Shown piece after piece: positions 33,473 to 45,653 of a stretch of 64,000 nt of DNA (positions are counted from its first letter, which is position 1; each line of letters begins with the position of its first letter). The position numbers and the translations under genes are program-made. The DNA lies in contig NC_079415.1 of NCBI RefSeq assembly GCF_026213295.1, positions 24,904,610 to 24,968,609 on the forward strand, written 5' to 3'. This DNA comes from Gadus chalcogrammus (Eukaryota > Chordata > Actinopteri > Gadiformes > Gadidae). The notes below the pieces were generated by a model that saw only the letters and a program-made list of their open reading frames with translations, did not search any database and was not told the DNA's origin.

Positions 33473-35230
33473 CAGGGGTTGACACTAACGGTTGCCCGCT
33501 TGCCCGGGGCAAGTAAAAAAAATGTTTGGGCAAGTTGAGATTTTTTCTGGTTGCCCGAACGGGCAAGTGGATTATGGGTGGATGTTAATATAAAAGCTAT
33601 TTATTGAAATTGTTTTTAGAAACTGCAGAACAACCTTTTGTTCCTCAAAACCACACAAAATAGAAGTATTTGCAATTGATCAGCGCGCTGTCTTCTCTTC
33701 TCTCGGAAAGCGAGTTAACAGACACGCATCGCTTCAGCGCGAATATAGCCCCGCCTTCTGTCACTCACAGTGCGGTCTCTGGCAGTGATTCGCTAAAGGT
33801 TAGCCAACACAGCTAGCATCTCAAGTGCAGCACCTCCGCGAACGGTTTAGGTAGAAGTTAAATGGAGTAGTGATGGAGGAGTGCAGTTTGGAAGTACTTT
33901 GGATTCAGGCAAATTATCAAGGAAAGTCAAGAACACGGTTTTGGGTTTCATAACTGTGCACATGCACACAGCAATAGCGATCTTTTTCACGAAATTGGAC
34001 CCTCACAAACTACTGTATATATTAGGCCTACATGAAAGCTGAGCCTCCACTTATTCCAACAGTCCAAACCATATCATTCTGTGACTAAAACTCGCAAATA
34101 ACAACTTAAGAAGAAACGTCCCCTTTTCTTTTAACAACCAAAAATGAAGTATTACCTTTGTGATTTTTGTCTACAAAGTTGATTCTGATCGAATAAACCA
34201 CCATAAACAGATTATCCAGTATCTGGGCCAAATTTTGCAACTTAACATGGTGTTTTCAATCAATGAATAAGAGAAGGTTTCTTAGGAAATAGGTAAATTG
34301 CCTTCAAACAGAAAACATATTCTTTAGCGCAATCTAGTGGCCATATATTTATTTGCGAGTGTTTGGCTTGGTGCATTCGATTGCCCTGAAGTTTAAATAG
34401 AGGTGTCAAGTGTCAAAATTGTAAGATATCTACCTTTATTTGTGTCTCATAGTAAGACAGTGCTCCCAACTGATAACCACCAACTGATACTGATAATTAT
34501 TTCAGGTGGAAATGTTATCTTCCACTTATGCTGTGTTCCATGGCTTTATTCACTTTAACCAAGTATTATCCCCATTGAATATTTCACTTGCACAACAATC
34601 TTTCTTTTGGCCCAAAGATGACATTATCGCCCTTGCAGTTGTGGAGATATAATCTATTTACTTTGGGTATGTTCTTTCCTGAAAAAAACTTTTCCCCTGA
34701 TATAAAAAATGGTATAGAATATCTATATTTTTCCAGGAATAGTGTTGAAGTTAGAAAATCCAGTATCGTGACTGACAACCCTAGTAGAAATGCGATTGTG
34801 ATTATTCAGTTAGAGCTACAAGAAACTTGAAAGTTAAAAAGACATATCTTTGCTACTACCTCTGACATTTAGTTATGTACATTTGCATAAAATCATGCAG
34901 GTCTACATATAACTTGGTGATAGCTTTAATAGGTTGGAACGGTGGACTGAAATCACTTCATGGCACGATGTGACCGCTCGATAAATAAGTAAATAAGTAA
35001 ACAAAGAGAAGTTTGTTATTTTTTAAACACAACATGTGTGGAAGCTAACATTCAGCTTCAGATGATTTTTTCTGAGCGCCCCCTAAACCAGGCCGGGTGC
35101 CTGGCAAAAAGAGGCCCGTTAACGATTCTGATTATAATTTGGGCAAGTGAACATTGCATTCGGGCAAGTTGAACCTGACCTGTACTTGCCCGATGGGCAA
35201 GTGCTTTTGAAACCTTAGTGTCAACCCCTG
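33473..35230. mobile_element. DNA transposon with CAGGGGTTGACACTAA ends
   Basis: TIRs CAGGGGTTGACACTAACGG / CTTAGTGTCAACCCCTG, flanked by CAATG at 33468-33472 and 35231-35235 (5 bp, or 6 bp GCAATG if the last G is counted in the repeat). Subterminal CTTGCCCG/CGGGCAAG repeats at both ends. No transposase recognised. A 5-6 bp duplication does not fit hAT. Confidence 0.75.
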
Positions 35231-35547
35231 CAATGGGTGCCACAATTGACATACAGGTAAATACAATTGACATACAGGTAAATACATGCACATCATATTA
35301 AAATGGTGATGGGGTTTTGGCCGGTTATCCATGAGGAGAGTCCATCCATAAATACAATTGCATTCCATCCTAAGAAGTAGCGTAATTAAAAGACACAGGC
35401 TATAATTTGGGAATGTATAGTAGCCTAGGCCTTATTGTTCTGGAGATCGCAGTTAGGTGTGAAATTCCAAAGAAGCTCTATTCTGTAGGAAAGGATTGAT
35501 GTAAGAGATGTATTGAGATGTATTGCTAGTCTGGAGATCGCATTTAC

Positions 35548-35837
35548 GTGTGACATTCCAGAGAAGCTTATCTGGTTTTACGCACCCGGGTGCTTTACGC
35601 ATCTCCGGGACAGTAATACATCTCTTACATATAAACTGTCGTAATTTCTTATTACAGCATCATCACAATCAATAAGTATTACTATTGATAAGTAGAAGTG
35701 ACATTCCAGAGAAGCTTATCTGGTTTTACGCACCCGGGTGCTTTACGCATCTCCGGGACAGTAATACATCTCTTACATATAAACTGTCGTAATTTCTTAT
35801 TACAGCATCATCACAATCAATAAGTATTACTATTGTC
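35548..35837 (+). repeat. ~149-bp tandem duplication
   Basis: GTGACATTCCAGAGAAGCTT ... TAAGTATTACTATTG occurs twice head to tail (35549-35690 and 35698-35836), nearly identical. A more diverged third piece begins near 35441. Confidence 0.9.
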
Positions 35838-35905
35838 CTTACCTCCAGATGGCCGCAAATCTGTCCCGGGACATATTTCTGGCGAATTGCGTCCGAAAGA
35901 GATTC

Positions 35906-36124
35906 TTACTCTGTCGCCAGTAATCTCTTCGCACCGGCAACACAAGCAGCCCCATTCCATACTTCTTCCTCGTCGTCATTCACGAACATGTGCCTTAACC
36001 ATAATTCCCGGTCAATCGGTTCGTATTCCTCATCAAAGTACTCGGCCTCATCAACATCTTCGAAGCCGAGAAACTCCTCGAAATCGCTACCGTCAGAAAA
36101 GTCTTCAGTCTCAAAATCCGCCAT
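35906..36124 (-). pseudogene. piggyBac transposase N-terminal fragment
   Basis: From an ATG at 36124 it reads MADFETEDFSDGSDFEEFLG, then an acidic run and YEPIDRELWLRHMFVNDDEE before a stop. Acidic N-termini are usual in PGBD/piggyBac transposases. Position next to the TIR and orientation fit a first exon. The catalytic DDD domain is missing, so the element is non-autonomous. Confidence 0.55.
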
Positions 36125-36835
36125 ACTTGATTGAAGAAATTTCTGAACTAAACTCACGAGGAACAAGTTGACACCTATAGTGTCTATTCTGATGCATTTC
36201 GTTGGCCCAGAGGCCGACACTTTGGGCAAAAACCCCCCTTATACAGAAAAACGACGCAAACGCTTTCCCGTCCTTAAAGGTAGAACAGCGGCAATGCTTT
36301 CCCGGCTTAAATGGGTTAACCACCATTTTTTTTATTGAAAAATACATATTTAGACAATTTTTGCACAAATTAAAAGCCGCTTATTACACGGCTATATTGC
36401 CAAAGCGAAAAAAATAACTTCACAAGGTGTCTTTTTAAAAATAATAATTACCATTCGTAGTGTTGATAAGCAGAGAAATAGTCCGCCTAAGATGTTTACG
36501 TTGCTTAGCAACCGAATACGCTGGGGTTGATAAATTACCTGACTACATGCTGAGTGATATCAAAGACGTGATTCAGAGGCAAAAACACTTCCCTTGACAC
36601 TTTCGTTCCACAGCATTGAAAAGAGCCGTGCAATAAATTAAATATATAACATATTATTTATTTATTTTTTTAAGAAAAGTTTTGGGTGGGCCTGTTGAAC
36701 AGTGGGTGGTCCTGGGTCCGTCAGGCCCACCCATAACGCCGTGCCTGCTCGGATGTGTTTACTTGAAGTCCGGACTTGCCAAGTACGAACTTCCAAGTCC
36801 GCGAGTCCGTAGTTTGCGTACTTGGAATTGAGAAA

Positions 36836-37022
36836 CGGCCTGTATTTCGCTACGATACTTGATGATGTTGTTAATACCGGAATTGTCCTCTAAACATGTG
36901 CTGATCACGTAAATGCAAAAAAAAAAATTGTATCAGCCAATCCACCGATCACTTGCGTCCCGAACCGTGAGGGTTGATCCGTAAGGATCACGGGTAACTC
37001 GTGAACCGTTGCACCACCAGTA
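36836..37022. mobile_element. hAT MITE fragment related to 5052-5848
   Basis: TTTCGCTACGATACTTGATG through GAACCGTTGCACCACCAG matches 5670-5848 at about 90%. The left half is missing. Confidence 0.85.
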
Positions 37023-37329
37023 GTGACAGAAACAAGTGATGAGCCTTGAATAGTGCATTGCTTTGCGCATTCTCAAAAAGAAGCTCAGCATAATCAGGCA
37101 TTGGATCACCAATACACGATCCATGCTATGTCTCCTCAGGACCTAGCATGCTTGTGTGTGTACTCGTCATGGAGAAGCCAACATTGCTGAGTAACAGAAA
37201 ATCGTATGGCAATTATGCATTAAAAAATAACCTATTATATATATTTATGGCTATTAAACCTATTTTATATAACTTATTTAATCAAACCCCACACTCTCAC
37301 CACCATATCGAATACTATGTCACAAACAA

Positions 37330-37500
37330 CTGCTACTAGACAAGGTATCCCTGCCTCCTCTATTTCCTGTCCTCTTTGCCCTGGCCATAGAACCACTAGC
37401 ACAACAAATTATCTGACAAACCAGGGAGACTGAAGGCGTGCCCATTGGGAGAAAAACACACAAATTTGGTTTATTTAGAGGGAAGGAGGTTGAACTTTGA
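37330..37500 (+). pseudogene. Possible L1/Tx1-like reverse transcriptase fragment
   Basis: Across frames one reads T-R-Q-G, F-A-L-A-(I)-E-P-L-A-Q-Q-I and EGVPIG-like sequence, the order seen after RT block 4 in L1-clade elements (RQGCPLSPLLFALALEPLA). Several frameshifts. About 60 codons only, so this is tentative. Confidence 0.35.
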
Positions 37501-37972
37501 AGGGATTGTGTGCGCGCGTGTGTGTGTGTGTGGGGGGGGGTGTGTGTGTAAGGGTTTAGCGTTTGTCAAAGACAGCAGTAGGCCGGTAAGCTGCTCAGAA
37601 ACATCTGACTGTGAACTCCCAGTGTGTGCGGTGCATGGGTAGGAGAGTGCTTCGTGAAAGGAGAGGGGGGGAGGACGTTTGTGTGAGAGTCTTATAAACA
37701 AGAACACTTCCCTGTTGGTTTGGCTCACAAACACCTTTCATTACAAATCTTTTAGGAGACATTTGATCCAAAGTAGCTTCTAGTGAATACAGATGCATAT
37801 CATGAAGTGACAGGTTTGGCTCAAGGCATCTTGCTTAAAGATGGAGGAAGACTGGGGAACATTAGGGATTGAACCTGGTACCTTTGGCTGGGATCCGAAC
37901 ACCCTAATAACTTCAACCCCCCGAACCTCAACACATATTCAATGTATATATGTATGTATATATGTTTAATAT

Positions 37973-38358
37973 TAGAGCTGTCAAGCGATTAAAACAATTA
38001 ATCGCGATTAATCACAAATTACTTTTCTATGCTAAATATCCCTTGATTTTTTTGTCCCATAATTCTTCTCATTTTAATTCTCTTATCAACATGGTGAAGT
38101 GCATCGGCTTGCCTTGTGCAAATGATTTTTTATTGATAACAACATTGGCATATACTGATCAAAACAGGACGATACAAAAAAGAGCCTATAGTGCAATTAA
38201 ACGACTGCTTTGAACAAATGTCATTTGAACATAGCAGTCAGGCTACTGCTTCTTTGTTTTGAGCCAAAGAAAAAAAAAAAAAATTTTTTTTTTTTTTTAA
38301 TGCCGTTAAAATTGGTTTGCGTTAACGCCGTTAATAAAGCGTTTAACTGACAGCTCTA
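37973..38358. mobile_element. hAT MITE, TAGAGCTGTCA family, copy 2
   Basis: TIRs TAGAGCTGTCAAGCG / CTGACAGCTCTA and a perfect TSD TTTAATAT at 37965-37972 and 38359-38366. Same internal sequence as 7155-7610, with small deletions. Confidence 0.9.
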
Positions 38359-38729
38359 TTTAATATATATATATATTTCCATTGTTAAGGAGAGCTTGGG
38401 ATACAACATTTTCATTGCCAGCTATGACCGCTTTTGTGCATTTGACTAATAAAGTAACTTGATGTTACTTTTAAATGGACCAATCAAAATCAATTCAAAC
38501 TTATCAGGGGATTATACGTTATGGTAAACCTGAAGAGTCCCCAGTCGCTGCATCGTGCCTTCCTTCACTCAGCAATCCAGTCCCATTTGCCTGGAGGTCG
38601 GGGATCAGAGAGCAGGACACATGTGGGGAGGAGCACCCAGCATTGGTCCCTCTCTCACTCGTCTCATTTGTTCCATTTGGTTCTGGGTCAGTCTTGGCTA
38701 TTCATAGTTTTACAACTCTTTTTTTTAAT

Positions 38730-38965
38730 GTCCCTCCCTCCCTCTATGTGTCCTGTTTTCTTTTTTTCTTTCTCTCTTTCTTTCTCTACACCTCCTACCT
38801 CTCTCTGGACCTCAACCTTCTCTTCTTTCTTTATCTCTCTCTGGCTCGCTCTCGCTCTCTCTGTCTCTCTCTCGACCCCGCCCCACTCTCTCTGTCTCTC
38901 TGTCCCTGTCTCATTATCTCTTTACCTCTCTCATTATCTCTCCCCCTCTCTCTGTCTCGTTGTCC
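38730..38965. repeat. C/T-rich low-complexity tract (TCTCTCTG type)
   Basis: Imperfect TCTC/TCTG repeats over ~230 bp on the + strand. ORFs across it are compositional artefacts. Confidence 0.85.
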
Positions 38966-39475
38966 TCTGCCCTTAATTGGCTTCCATAAATATCATCCAA
39001 GAGCCCCGTGTTCCGCTCTGGGTGCTGCCAGACTACGGCAGCTCTGGACTTTTTGGGTTAATGACACGCATCATTGTGCTGGTTTCTTTTCTTCAGGTCC
39101 TTTCAATACGCAGAGAGATGGTCGTGAATTGTGGGAAAACACAATTTTAGTCTCAATGGAATTAGGAATTGGTCGGAGTTAGCAAGAGCATTGAACTCCA
39201 CAGTCAATGTGTTTTCCATGCTCAAAACACACTTGGAATTAATTGGGCTCCAAAATAAGTAACCCTATTTCATCCTTGATCCTTATTATGGCCATCACAA
39301 GACGTAATAGTATTGTATTACTATTATTATCAGTGTATATTATGATGTACTGTATTCAAACATGTATTCTCTCTGTGAACACTGATTTCAATAATAATAC
39401 AAAGAAATAAAAAAACATAAATTATTATGGTTATTATTTGATCATTAATATCGACTTGCACTCCTCTGATTCTAG

Positions 39476-39717
<242 letters not shown>

Positions 39718-39981
39718 CATACAAAGTGAACACCTGCTATAAGCGCTTCTCGATACTACTCTTGGATACATTTTACCGTTTAATTCTGGGTTACATTGCA
39801 TAAGAGTTGCTTTTGATGGTGGGACACATTTTGGACCCTGTGCGTGGATGTTCATTCAACAGTGGCGGCTGGTGGAATTTATCTGAGGGGAGGCTGAACG
39901 TTTGCATTCCAAACCCCTGAAGGGGGTCTGGGGGAATCCTCCCCCACAAGATTTTTTTGTGATTTTCACAAACAAACAAAG

Positions 39982-40763
39982 TAGGGCTGGGCGATAAACC
40001 GATTTTATCGATTAATTCGAGTGTGTAGCTCACGTCGACTTGTTCAAATGAAAATCGGTTTTCTCTTCAACATCCGCAAACGCTTCCCTCTCAGCTCCCG
40101 TAGTTTGGAATGGGCTCAGCCCTCCCCCCGCACAGAGCGCGCATTTACCAAAGTGATACACAAACATGGCAGCGAGTTTGATATACCACAATTTGTAGTA
40201 TATCAAATTACTACAATTTAGTTGTATAACACAATTTATTCATATATGTATAATCTATTTTGAGGTAAACATAATTCATTTGAAATATATCTGTGTGGTT
40301 TAATAATTCGTCGATCTGTTGGTAATTCGTCGATCTTTTGGTAATGCCTCGGGGCTCCCAGTAGGGGGATCGCACTCCTCTTCCTGATTCAATACAGACG
40401 AGTGAAGGAAAGAGCTGCGTGCGTGTGTGTTTTTCCTCATTCTTCTCCCGTTACTATTCCCTTTCTTAAGGTAATAATTACCGTTTGCAAAACACTGTAT
40501 ATTTATGACCAGTGTTGAAAGTTTGAATGTTATGTTGGCACTTTATCAGAAGTCCTCTTATCATTAGAAATATTTTATGTTTACAGAAATATTTTATTTT
40601 ATATTTTATATATTTTACATTTTATGTTATGTTACAGGTTACACTGTTTACAATGGCAGGGCCTGCCATAATGCTTTTTTATGTAAATCGATTTAAATCG
40701 GAAATCTGATTTTTTTATGAAAAAATCAAAGATTTTTATTTTAGGCCACATCGTCCAGCCCTA
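39982..40763. mobile_element. hAT MITE (TAGGGCTGGGCGATAAACCG)
   Basis: TIRs TAGGGCTGGGCGATAAACC / CATCGTCCAGCCCTA and a perfect TSD AAACAAAG at 39974-39981 and 40764-40771. 782 bp, non-coding. Confidence 0.9.
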
Positions 40764-41164
40764 AAACAAAGCATTCTGGTGCATTCTGACAAAATAGTAA
40801 AGGCAAAAAAAGAACATTTACTTACAAAGACGAATGGGGCCAGGGAACTAAGTTTTAAGTACATTTTTTGCCTTGTAGAAATCAGCAACATTAAGAGTGC
40901 AGATACATCAACAATAACTTTGAATTACACACAAGGTAACATTCTCTCTCTCTCTCTCTGTGTGAGTGAGAGAGATAGAGATAATGGGTGAGTGTGTTAC
41001 GGCCAAGCAATTGTGTTGGTAAACGTCACTCATAAATATATCTACAGTCTGCATTAGTATGCATTTAGACAAATACAATGAAACATGAATTCCACAAGAT
41101 TCATGTAAATGTGCCAACTTTTGTGTGTGGTTGTTGAAGACACACTTAAGGCATGATACCAACA

Positions 41165-41428
41165 TAGGTTTGCAGAGGACTACATACAGTACAATATGCA
41201 CACTGAAGGCCTGATGCACCATAGGTTTGCAGAGGACTATATACAGTATGTACACTGAATAGGTTTGCAGAGGACTAATACAATATGCACACTGAAGGCC
41301 TGATGCCACCATGTTTGCAGAGAACTATATACAGTATGTACACTGAATAGGTTTGCAGAGGACTATATACAATATGCAACAATGAAGGCCTGGTCCCACC
41401 ATAGGTTTGCAGAGAACTATATACAGTA
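41165..41428 (+). repeat. Minisatellite, AGGTTTGCAGAGGACTA units
   Basis: Five to six units of about 45-60 bp, core AGGTTTGCAGAGGACTATAT, alternating short spacers ACTGAAGGCCTGATGC and ACTGAAT. Confidence 0.85.
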
Positions 41429-41966
41429 CACTTGAAAGGGGTGGGGGGAGGTTGTGAGGGTCTGCAACCAGTGTCCATCTCAAGGGAAATACATATAGGC
41501 TAGTGGAATAAATAGAAGTCGCTTACCTCTAGCATGGCTAGCTTCACACAGTTGTTCATATGCACTCTTGCTCGCTCGTGTTTTTTTTATACAGATGTTT
41601 CAGGTCTGTCAACCCTGTCTGTGTCCACGAACTATCACACGCACTTATTTTAAAAAGTATACAAGGAAATAGGGCTGCACGATAAATCGTTATAAAATCG
41701 CGATCTCGATTCACCCCCGTGTCGAATTAAGTTTTCAATTAATCGATTTATTCGATTCCCTTTTTTTATGAGCTTAAAACAATAGGTCCATGGTTTAAAA
41801 GCACTCCCAAGCGCGCTCTCCCTTCTAGGTTCTGAGAAGGGCTTCACCCTCAGCCAATGACGGAGCGCCTTTTAGTCACGTGTTTCACTCGTTGCGCAGC
41901 GGAGAGCGAAGTAGTTCGGAAAGCTAGCTAGTGCGAGTGCGACATGAGATAAACAGTGAAGACAAA

Positions 41967-42455
41967 ATGGATGTTGATGATGAGGACCCAGCTACTAGCG
42001 GCGCGAATCAGCCAACCTCTCAGACGCAAACAGAACTCATTCCAAAAAAAGGCTTGCATTCGGTGTTGTGGAAGTATTTTGGCTTTAAGCAAAACGACGA
42101 GAGTCGGTCTAGAGTGATTTGTAAGACATGCTTTGCGATCGTTGCAGCACCGCAAAGTAACACGACTAATCTATACCAGCACCTCAATCGTCACCACAAA
42201 GTGCCATATGATGAAGCTGTACAAGGCAAGAAGAAGTCTGATAGTCGTCCAACAACAACACAGACATCCATTACTGACACCTTGCACAAGGCAACCCCAT
42301 ACCCACATAACTCCAGTAGGAGTAAGGAAATAATGGACGCAATTGCTTACCATCTAGCAAAGGATATGGTTCCAATAAACACCGTAGCACATGACGGCTT
42401 TCAAAAGATGATCCATACATTGGACAAACGCTACACAATTCCGTCCCGCAACTAA
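41967..42455 (+). pseudogene. hAT transposase, N-terminal part with BED zinc finger
   Basis: ATG chosen at 41967 (MDVDDEDPATSGANQPTSQ). The BED finger spans roughly residues 25-80: VLWKYFGFKQNDESRSRVIC, then CKTC and HLNRHHK supplying the Cys and His ligands. It continues to QKMIHTLDKRYTIPSRN and stops. Relatives have sequence between IPSR and the next conserved block, so a small deletion with frameshift at about 42440-42460 is inferred. Binds the transposon ends in the intact protein. Confidence 0.85.
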
Positions 42456-42456
42456 A

Positions 42457-42674
42457 AATGTGAGGGCTGCGGTCGAGGCAGAAGTACAAGAAGCAGATTA
42501 TTTTGCAGCAACGACTAATTTATGGTCCAGCCGAACCATGGAACCGTACCTGAGCCTAACTGTCCAATTCATAGCGACTGATTTCACCATGAGAAGCAAG
42601 TGCCTACAGACTGCTTATTTCCCTGAAGACCACAAAGAGATCTTGGCACAGGGACTGAAGGATGCCCTAGCATC
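42457..42674 (+). pseudogene. hAT transposase, second part (start of RNase H-like fold)
   Basis: In a new frame: NVRAAVEAEVQEADYFAATT, NLWSSRTMEPYLSLTVQFIA and EILAQGLKDALAS, ending at the LINE insertion. The segment contains the TTNLWSS block, the start of the catalytic core in hATs (DxWSS type); the acidic residue normally next to this Trp is Asn here. Confidence 0.82.
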
Positions 42675-44373
42675 AAAATATTCCCAGAAAGCTGGAAAAC
42701 TGCAATTATTACCCCTGTTTATAAATCAGGAGACAAGGACATAGCGAGTAATTATAGGCCTATTGCTATCCTCCCTGTTGTCTCAAAGGTTCTGGAGAAA
42801 ATTATAGCTGAGCAACTAATGGAACATCTAGAGTCTAACCAGCTGCTTCATCCACAGCAGTTTGGGTTTAGACAGAAATACTCAACTGAAACAGCTAATT
42901 GTTATTGCTTGAAAACATAAAAGCTTCAATGGATAAAGGAAATGTTGTTGGGGCAGTGTTCCTAGACCTAAAAAAAGCCTTTGACACGGTAAACCACAGT
43001 ACTCTAATGAACAAGTTAAAATCGTTCAAAATGTCATCAGAAGCTCTGCAGTGGTTTGCATCTTACCTGAAGGGGAGAGAGCAATGTGTCGGGGTCAATG
43101 GGGTCAGGTCCCATCTGCGTGCCAACAGCATATGTGTACCGCAAGGGTCTGTACTTGGTCCACTGTTGTTTTCTATGTATATCAATGACCTACCAAACTG
43201 CTGTCCGGGGTCCAACTGTCAAATGTATGCTGATGACACTGTTATCCATGTGTCCAGTAAAACATCCAGCTTAGCAGGTGAGCACCTGACACAAGCATTA
43301 CTCAGCATTTCAAAATGGCTTGAGCTGTCTCAGTTGACCATTAATGTGAAGAAAACCGTCTTTGTGCTTCTCCATCCGTAATAGGCCTATCACCGATGTT
43401 TTCGAGGTACGGATCGTAAATGAAGTAAAATATCTGGGCATCATCCTGGATCAGAATTTAAAATTTGTTACGCAAATTAAGTATGTTGCAAAAAAGGTAA
43501 AACTAAATCTAAACTGTTTCCGTTTCATAAGAAGGGACTTGTCATGTCAAACGGCCAAATTATTTATGCACGCTATGATATTTTCTCATTTGTCATACTG
43601 TATCACATCATTGTCACAAGCTTCTTCTACTGCATTAAAACCTATCTTTTCAATATACAAACAGACAATAAAAGTCATGGACCGGAAACCCATGAGATGG
43701 CATCATTGCGGCATTCTAAAAAAACACAACCTTTTCACCTTGGATAACTTTATTAATTTTAGTAATCTTCAATTGTTTTTCAAGTGTGTAAATAACCATG
43801 TGTCACCACTGTTGTCTGAATTGGCCATCAGACGTCAGAGCTCTCGTCGGGCAAATACACGATCCTCCATCAATGGTGATTGTCTTGTTCCCATGTACAG
43901 GACATCTTTCGGTCAGTCTGTCTTCTCTGCAAAGGGGGCAAAACTATGGAACCTCTTGCCCACTAGTCTAAAACTAGAGACTAACAGCAACACTTTTAAC
44001 AGAGAACTTAAACAACGGCTCAAATCAAATCAACAGTGCTCCCACAAATAATTTACAACTGGTTTATTGTTTGATCATGCTGCCTTTGTTTTTCTCTACG
44101 TAGCCTATATATATATATATATTCGACTCATTATATTGCTGCTCTGTACTCTACTGTATACTGCATTTTTACTCTTTTTAATTATCACTATCAGTTTTTT
44201 ATCAGTATTTGATCTTGTTTCTGTCTTGTTTAGTTTCTTTTGTTGTTTTCAAAAAGCCTCCTGTGGACAGGTGTTGTAAACTAGCATTTATGCTAATACA
44301 CTGTAAACAATGCATCTGGTTCGTCCAATGACATTGTCATGTCCATGTCCAAATAAAATCTACTATACTACTA
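42675..44373 (+). mobile_element. 5'-truncated LINE inserted in the hAT transposase
   Basis: TSD TAGCATC at 42668-42674 and 44374-44380 brackets it exactly; deleting it restores the hAT frame (DALASWSLEEDTM). Its 3' tail is AAATAAAATCTACTATACTA followed by CTA repeats, with no long poly(A). 1.7 kb, carrying most of an RT ORF. Confidence 0.93.
42676..44051 (+). pseudogene. LINE reverse transcriptase, two frameshifts
   Basis: Block 1 (42676-42898): FPESWKTAIITPVYKSGDKD, NYRPIAILPVVSKVLEKII, QQFGFRQKYSTETANC. Frameshift near 42898. Block 2 (to 43381): LENIKASMDKGNVVGAVFLD, motif A LKKAFDTVNH, CVPQGSVLGPLLFSMYINDL, catalytic CQMYADDTVIHV. Frameshift near 43365. Block 3 (to 44051): EVKYLGIILDQNLKFVTQIK and the C-terminal AKLWNLLPTSLKLETNSNTF. 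A jockey-superfamily LINE; clade not assigned. YADD is intact, so inactivity comes from truncation and frameshifts. Confidence 0.88.
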
Positions 44374-44508
44374 TAGCATCTTGGAGTTTGGAAGAGGATA
44401 CAATGGCATGTATAACTACAGACAATGGATCAAACATAGTGAAGGCTATCTCCATCAACCACTGTTCCAGACTCCAATGTTTTGGCCATAGGCTACATCT
44501 GGCAATTG
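44374..44508 (+). pseudogene. hAT transposase, third part (to intron 1)
   Basis: Resumes after the LINE as ASWSLEEDTMACITTDNGSN, then IVKAISINHCSRLQCFGHRL and HLAIG with donor gtgagt. TDNGSN is the second catalytic-region motif (D) and CFGHRLHL the conserved hAT block before the insertion domain. Confidence 0.88.
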
Positions 44509-44575
44509 GTGAGTTGTTACTCTACTTGTTCTACTACTTGTTGCTACTCTAGTTAATCTAATACTAATAATAATT

Positions 44576-44870
44576 AGGGCTGTCAAGCTATCAAAAAAAA
44601 GAATCAAATGAATTACAGGCTCTGTGATTAATTAATCTAAATTAATCACATGCTTACAATTTTTGCAAGAAAGTATGTCAAAATAAACGAATTCAAATAA
44701 ATTATGGCAGATAAGTAATTCAATGAATACTAAAAAATATATACAATACTTTGTTTTGACTCCATAGCACTATAGAGGTGCGATTAATCTGTGTTCATTT
44801 AATTTGTTATTTGATTAATTAGTGATTAATTAATCAAAATTAATGCGTTAATTTGATATAATGATTACAT
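44576..44870. repeat. MITE-like repeat in the transposase intron
   Basis: Starts TAGGGCTGTCAAGC, resembling the TAGAGCTGTCA MITE family, with GATTAATTAATC subterminal repeats on both sides. The right TIR is not clear. Confidence 0.5.
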
Positions 44871-44946
44871 AAATAATGTTATTCGTGATACTACAGACTA
44901 ATGGCTTGTGTTGTACTCATTCCGATTTGTTGTATTTTTCTTTTAG

Positions 44947-45557
44947 AAAATGATGTGAAAGATCCACGAATTGACCGTGTCACAGGCAGAAAGATTGTGA
45001 GCACTTTCAGTCACAGCTGGCTACGGAGGAGAAACCTTGCCATTGCCCAGAAAGAGTTCAAACTCCCTGAGCATCAACTGAAAACTGAGTGCCCAACAAG
45101 ATGGGGATCGAGACAAGAGATGATTCAGAGGATCCTGGAACAGCTTCCAGCCATCTCACAGATCCTCAATGATCAAAAACTTAGACATCTAGTGCCTACA
45201 TGGCAGGACATAGAAGTCATTGAGGCAATGAACAACACCCTAAGTCCTCTGGCTGAATTCACCGATGCGCTCTCTGGAGAACTATATGTCAGCATATCCT
45301 CTGTGAAGCCGGTTCTCCACCTTTTTGAAATCTCTGTTTTGGCTGTGCAAGATGATGACACACAATTCACAAAATCAGTGAAGTCAAACATCCTGAAATA
45401 TCTACAAGAGAAGTACAGTGATCCCCAAACTCAGGATCTACTCGACATGGCCACAACCCTCGTTCCTAGGTTCAAGATTAACTACATCAGTGAGGAGAAG
45501 AAAGCCACTGTTAGAGCAAGGCTGACAGACGAGATGACTGGCATAACTGTAGTTATG
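44947..45557 (+). pseudogene. hAT transposase, exon 2 (core)
   Basis: Acceptor ttttag, donor gtaaga. Encodes NDVKDPRIDRVTGRKIVSTF, the RW motif in LKTECPTRWGSRQEMIQRIL, then EQLPAISQILNDQKL and LSPLAEFTDALSGELYVSIS. TRW with the following helix is the mark of ZBED/hAT transposases. Open throughout. Confidence 0.88.
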
Positions 45558-45653
45558 GTAAGATCATTTCCACATTTCAATACAATTGTCCTGTCCTGAA
45601 CTGTTGTGATATTATGTTACTTAATATTGATTGGATTATTAATTATTTTCCAG

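Larger units (their letters stand above)
33265..36315 (-). mobile_element. piggyBac element, internally deleted
   Basis: Ends CCCATTTAGGCCTAAAGC and GGCTTAAATGGG, flanked by TTAA at 33261-33264 and 36316-36319. TTAA-CCC...GGG-TTAA is the canonical piggyBac border. The - strand near the right end encodes an acidic N-terminal transposase piece. A second element (33473-35230) is nested inside. Confidence 0.85.
29496..36747 (-). mobile_element. 7.25-kb hAT transposon with deeply nested insertions
   Basis: TIRs CAGGCACGGCGTCAGG / (right end, same strand) AACGCCGTGCCTG. TSDs CTCGGAAG (29488-29495) and CTCGGATG (36748-36755) agree at 7 of 8. Its - strand codes for a hAT transposase whose C-terminal dimerisation region is recognisable (see next entries). 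It contains a hAT at 30264-32736 and a piggyBac element at 33265-36315, each with its own insertions; about 1.7 kb of the original element remains. Confidence 0.82.

Noticed and set aside
38475..39182. A 235-codon open frame on + in intron 5
   Set aside because: Low-complexity TCTC-rich sequence giving Leu/Ser runs; no domain, no splice support.
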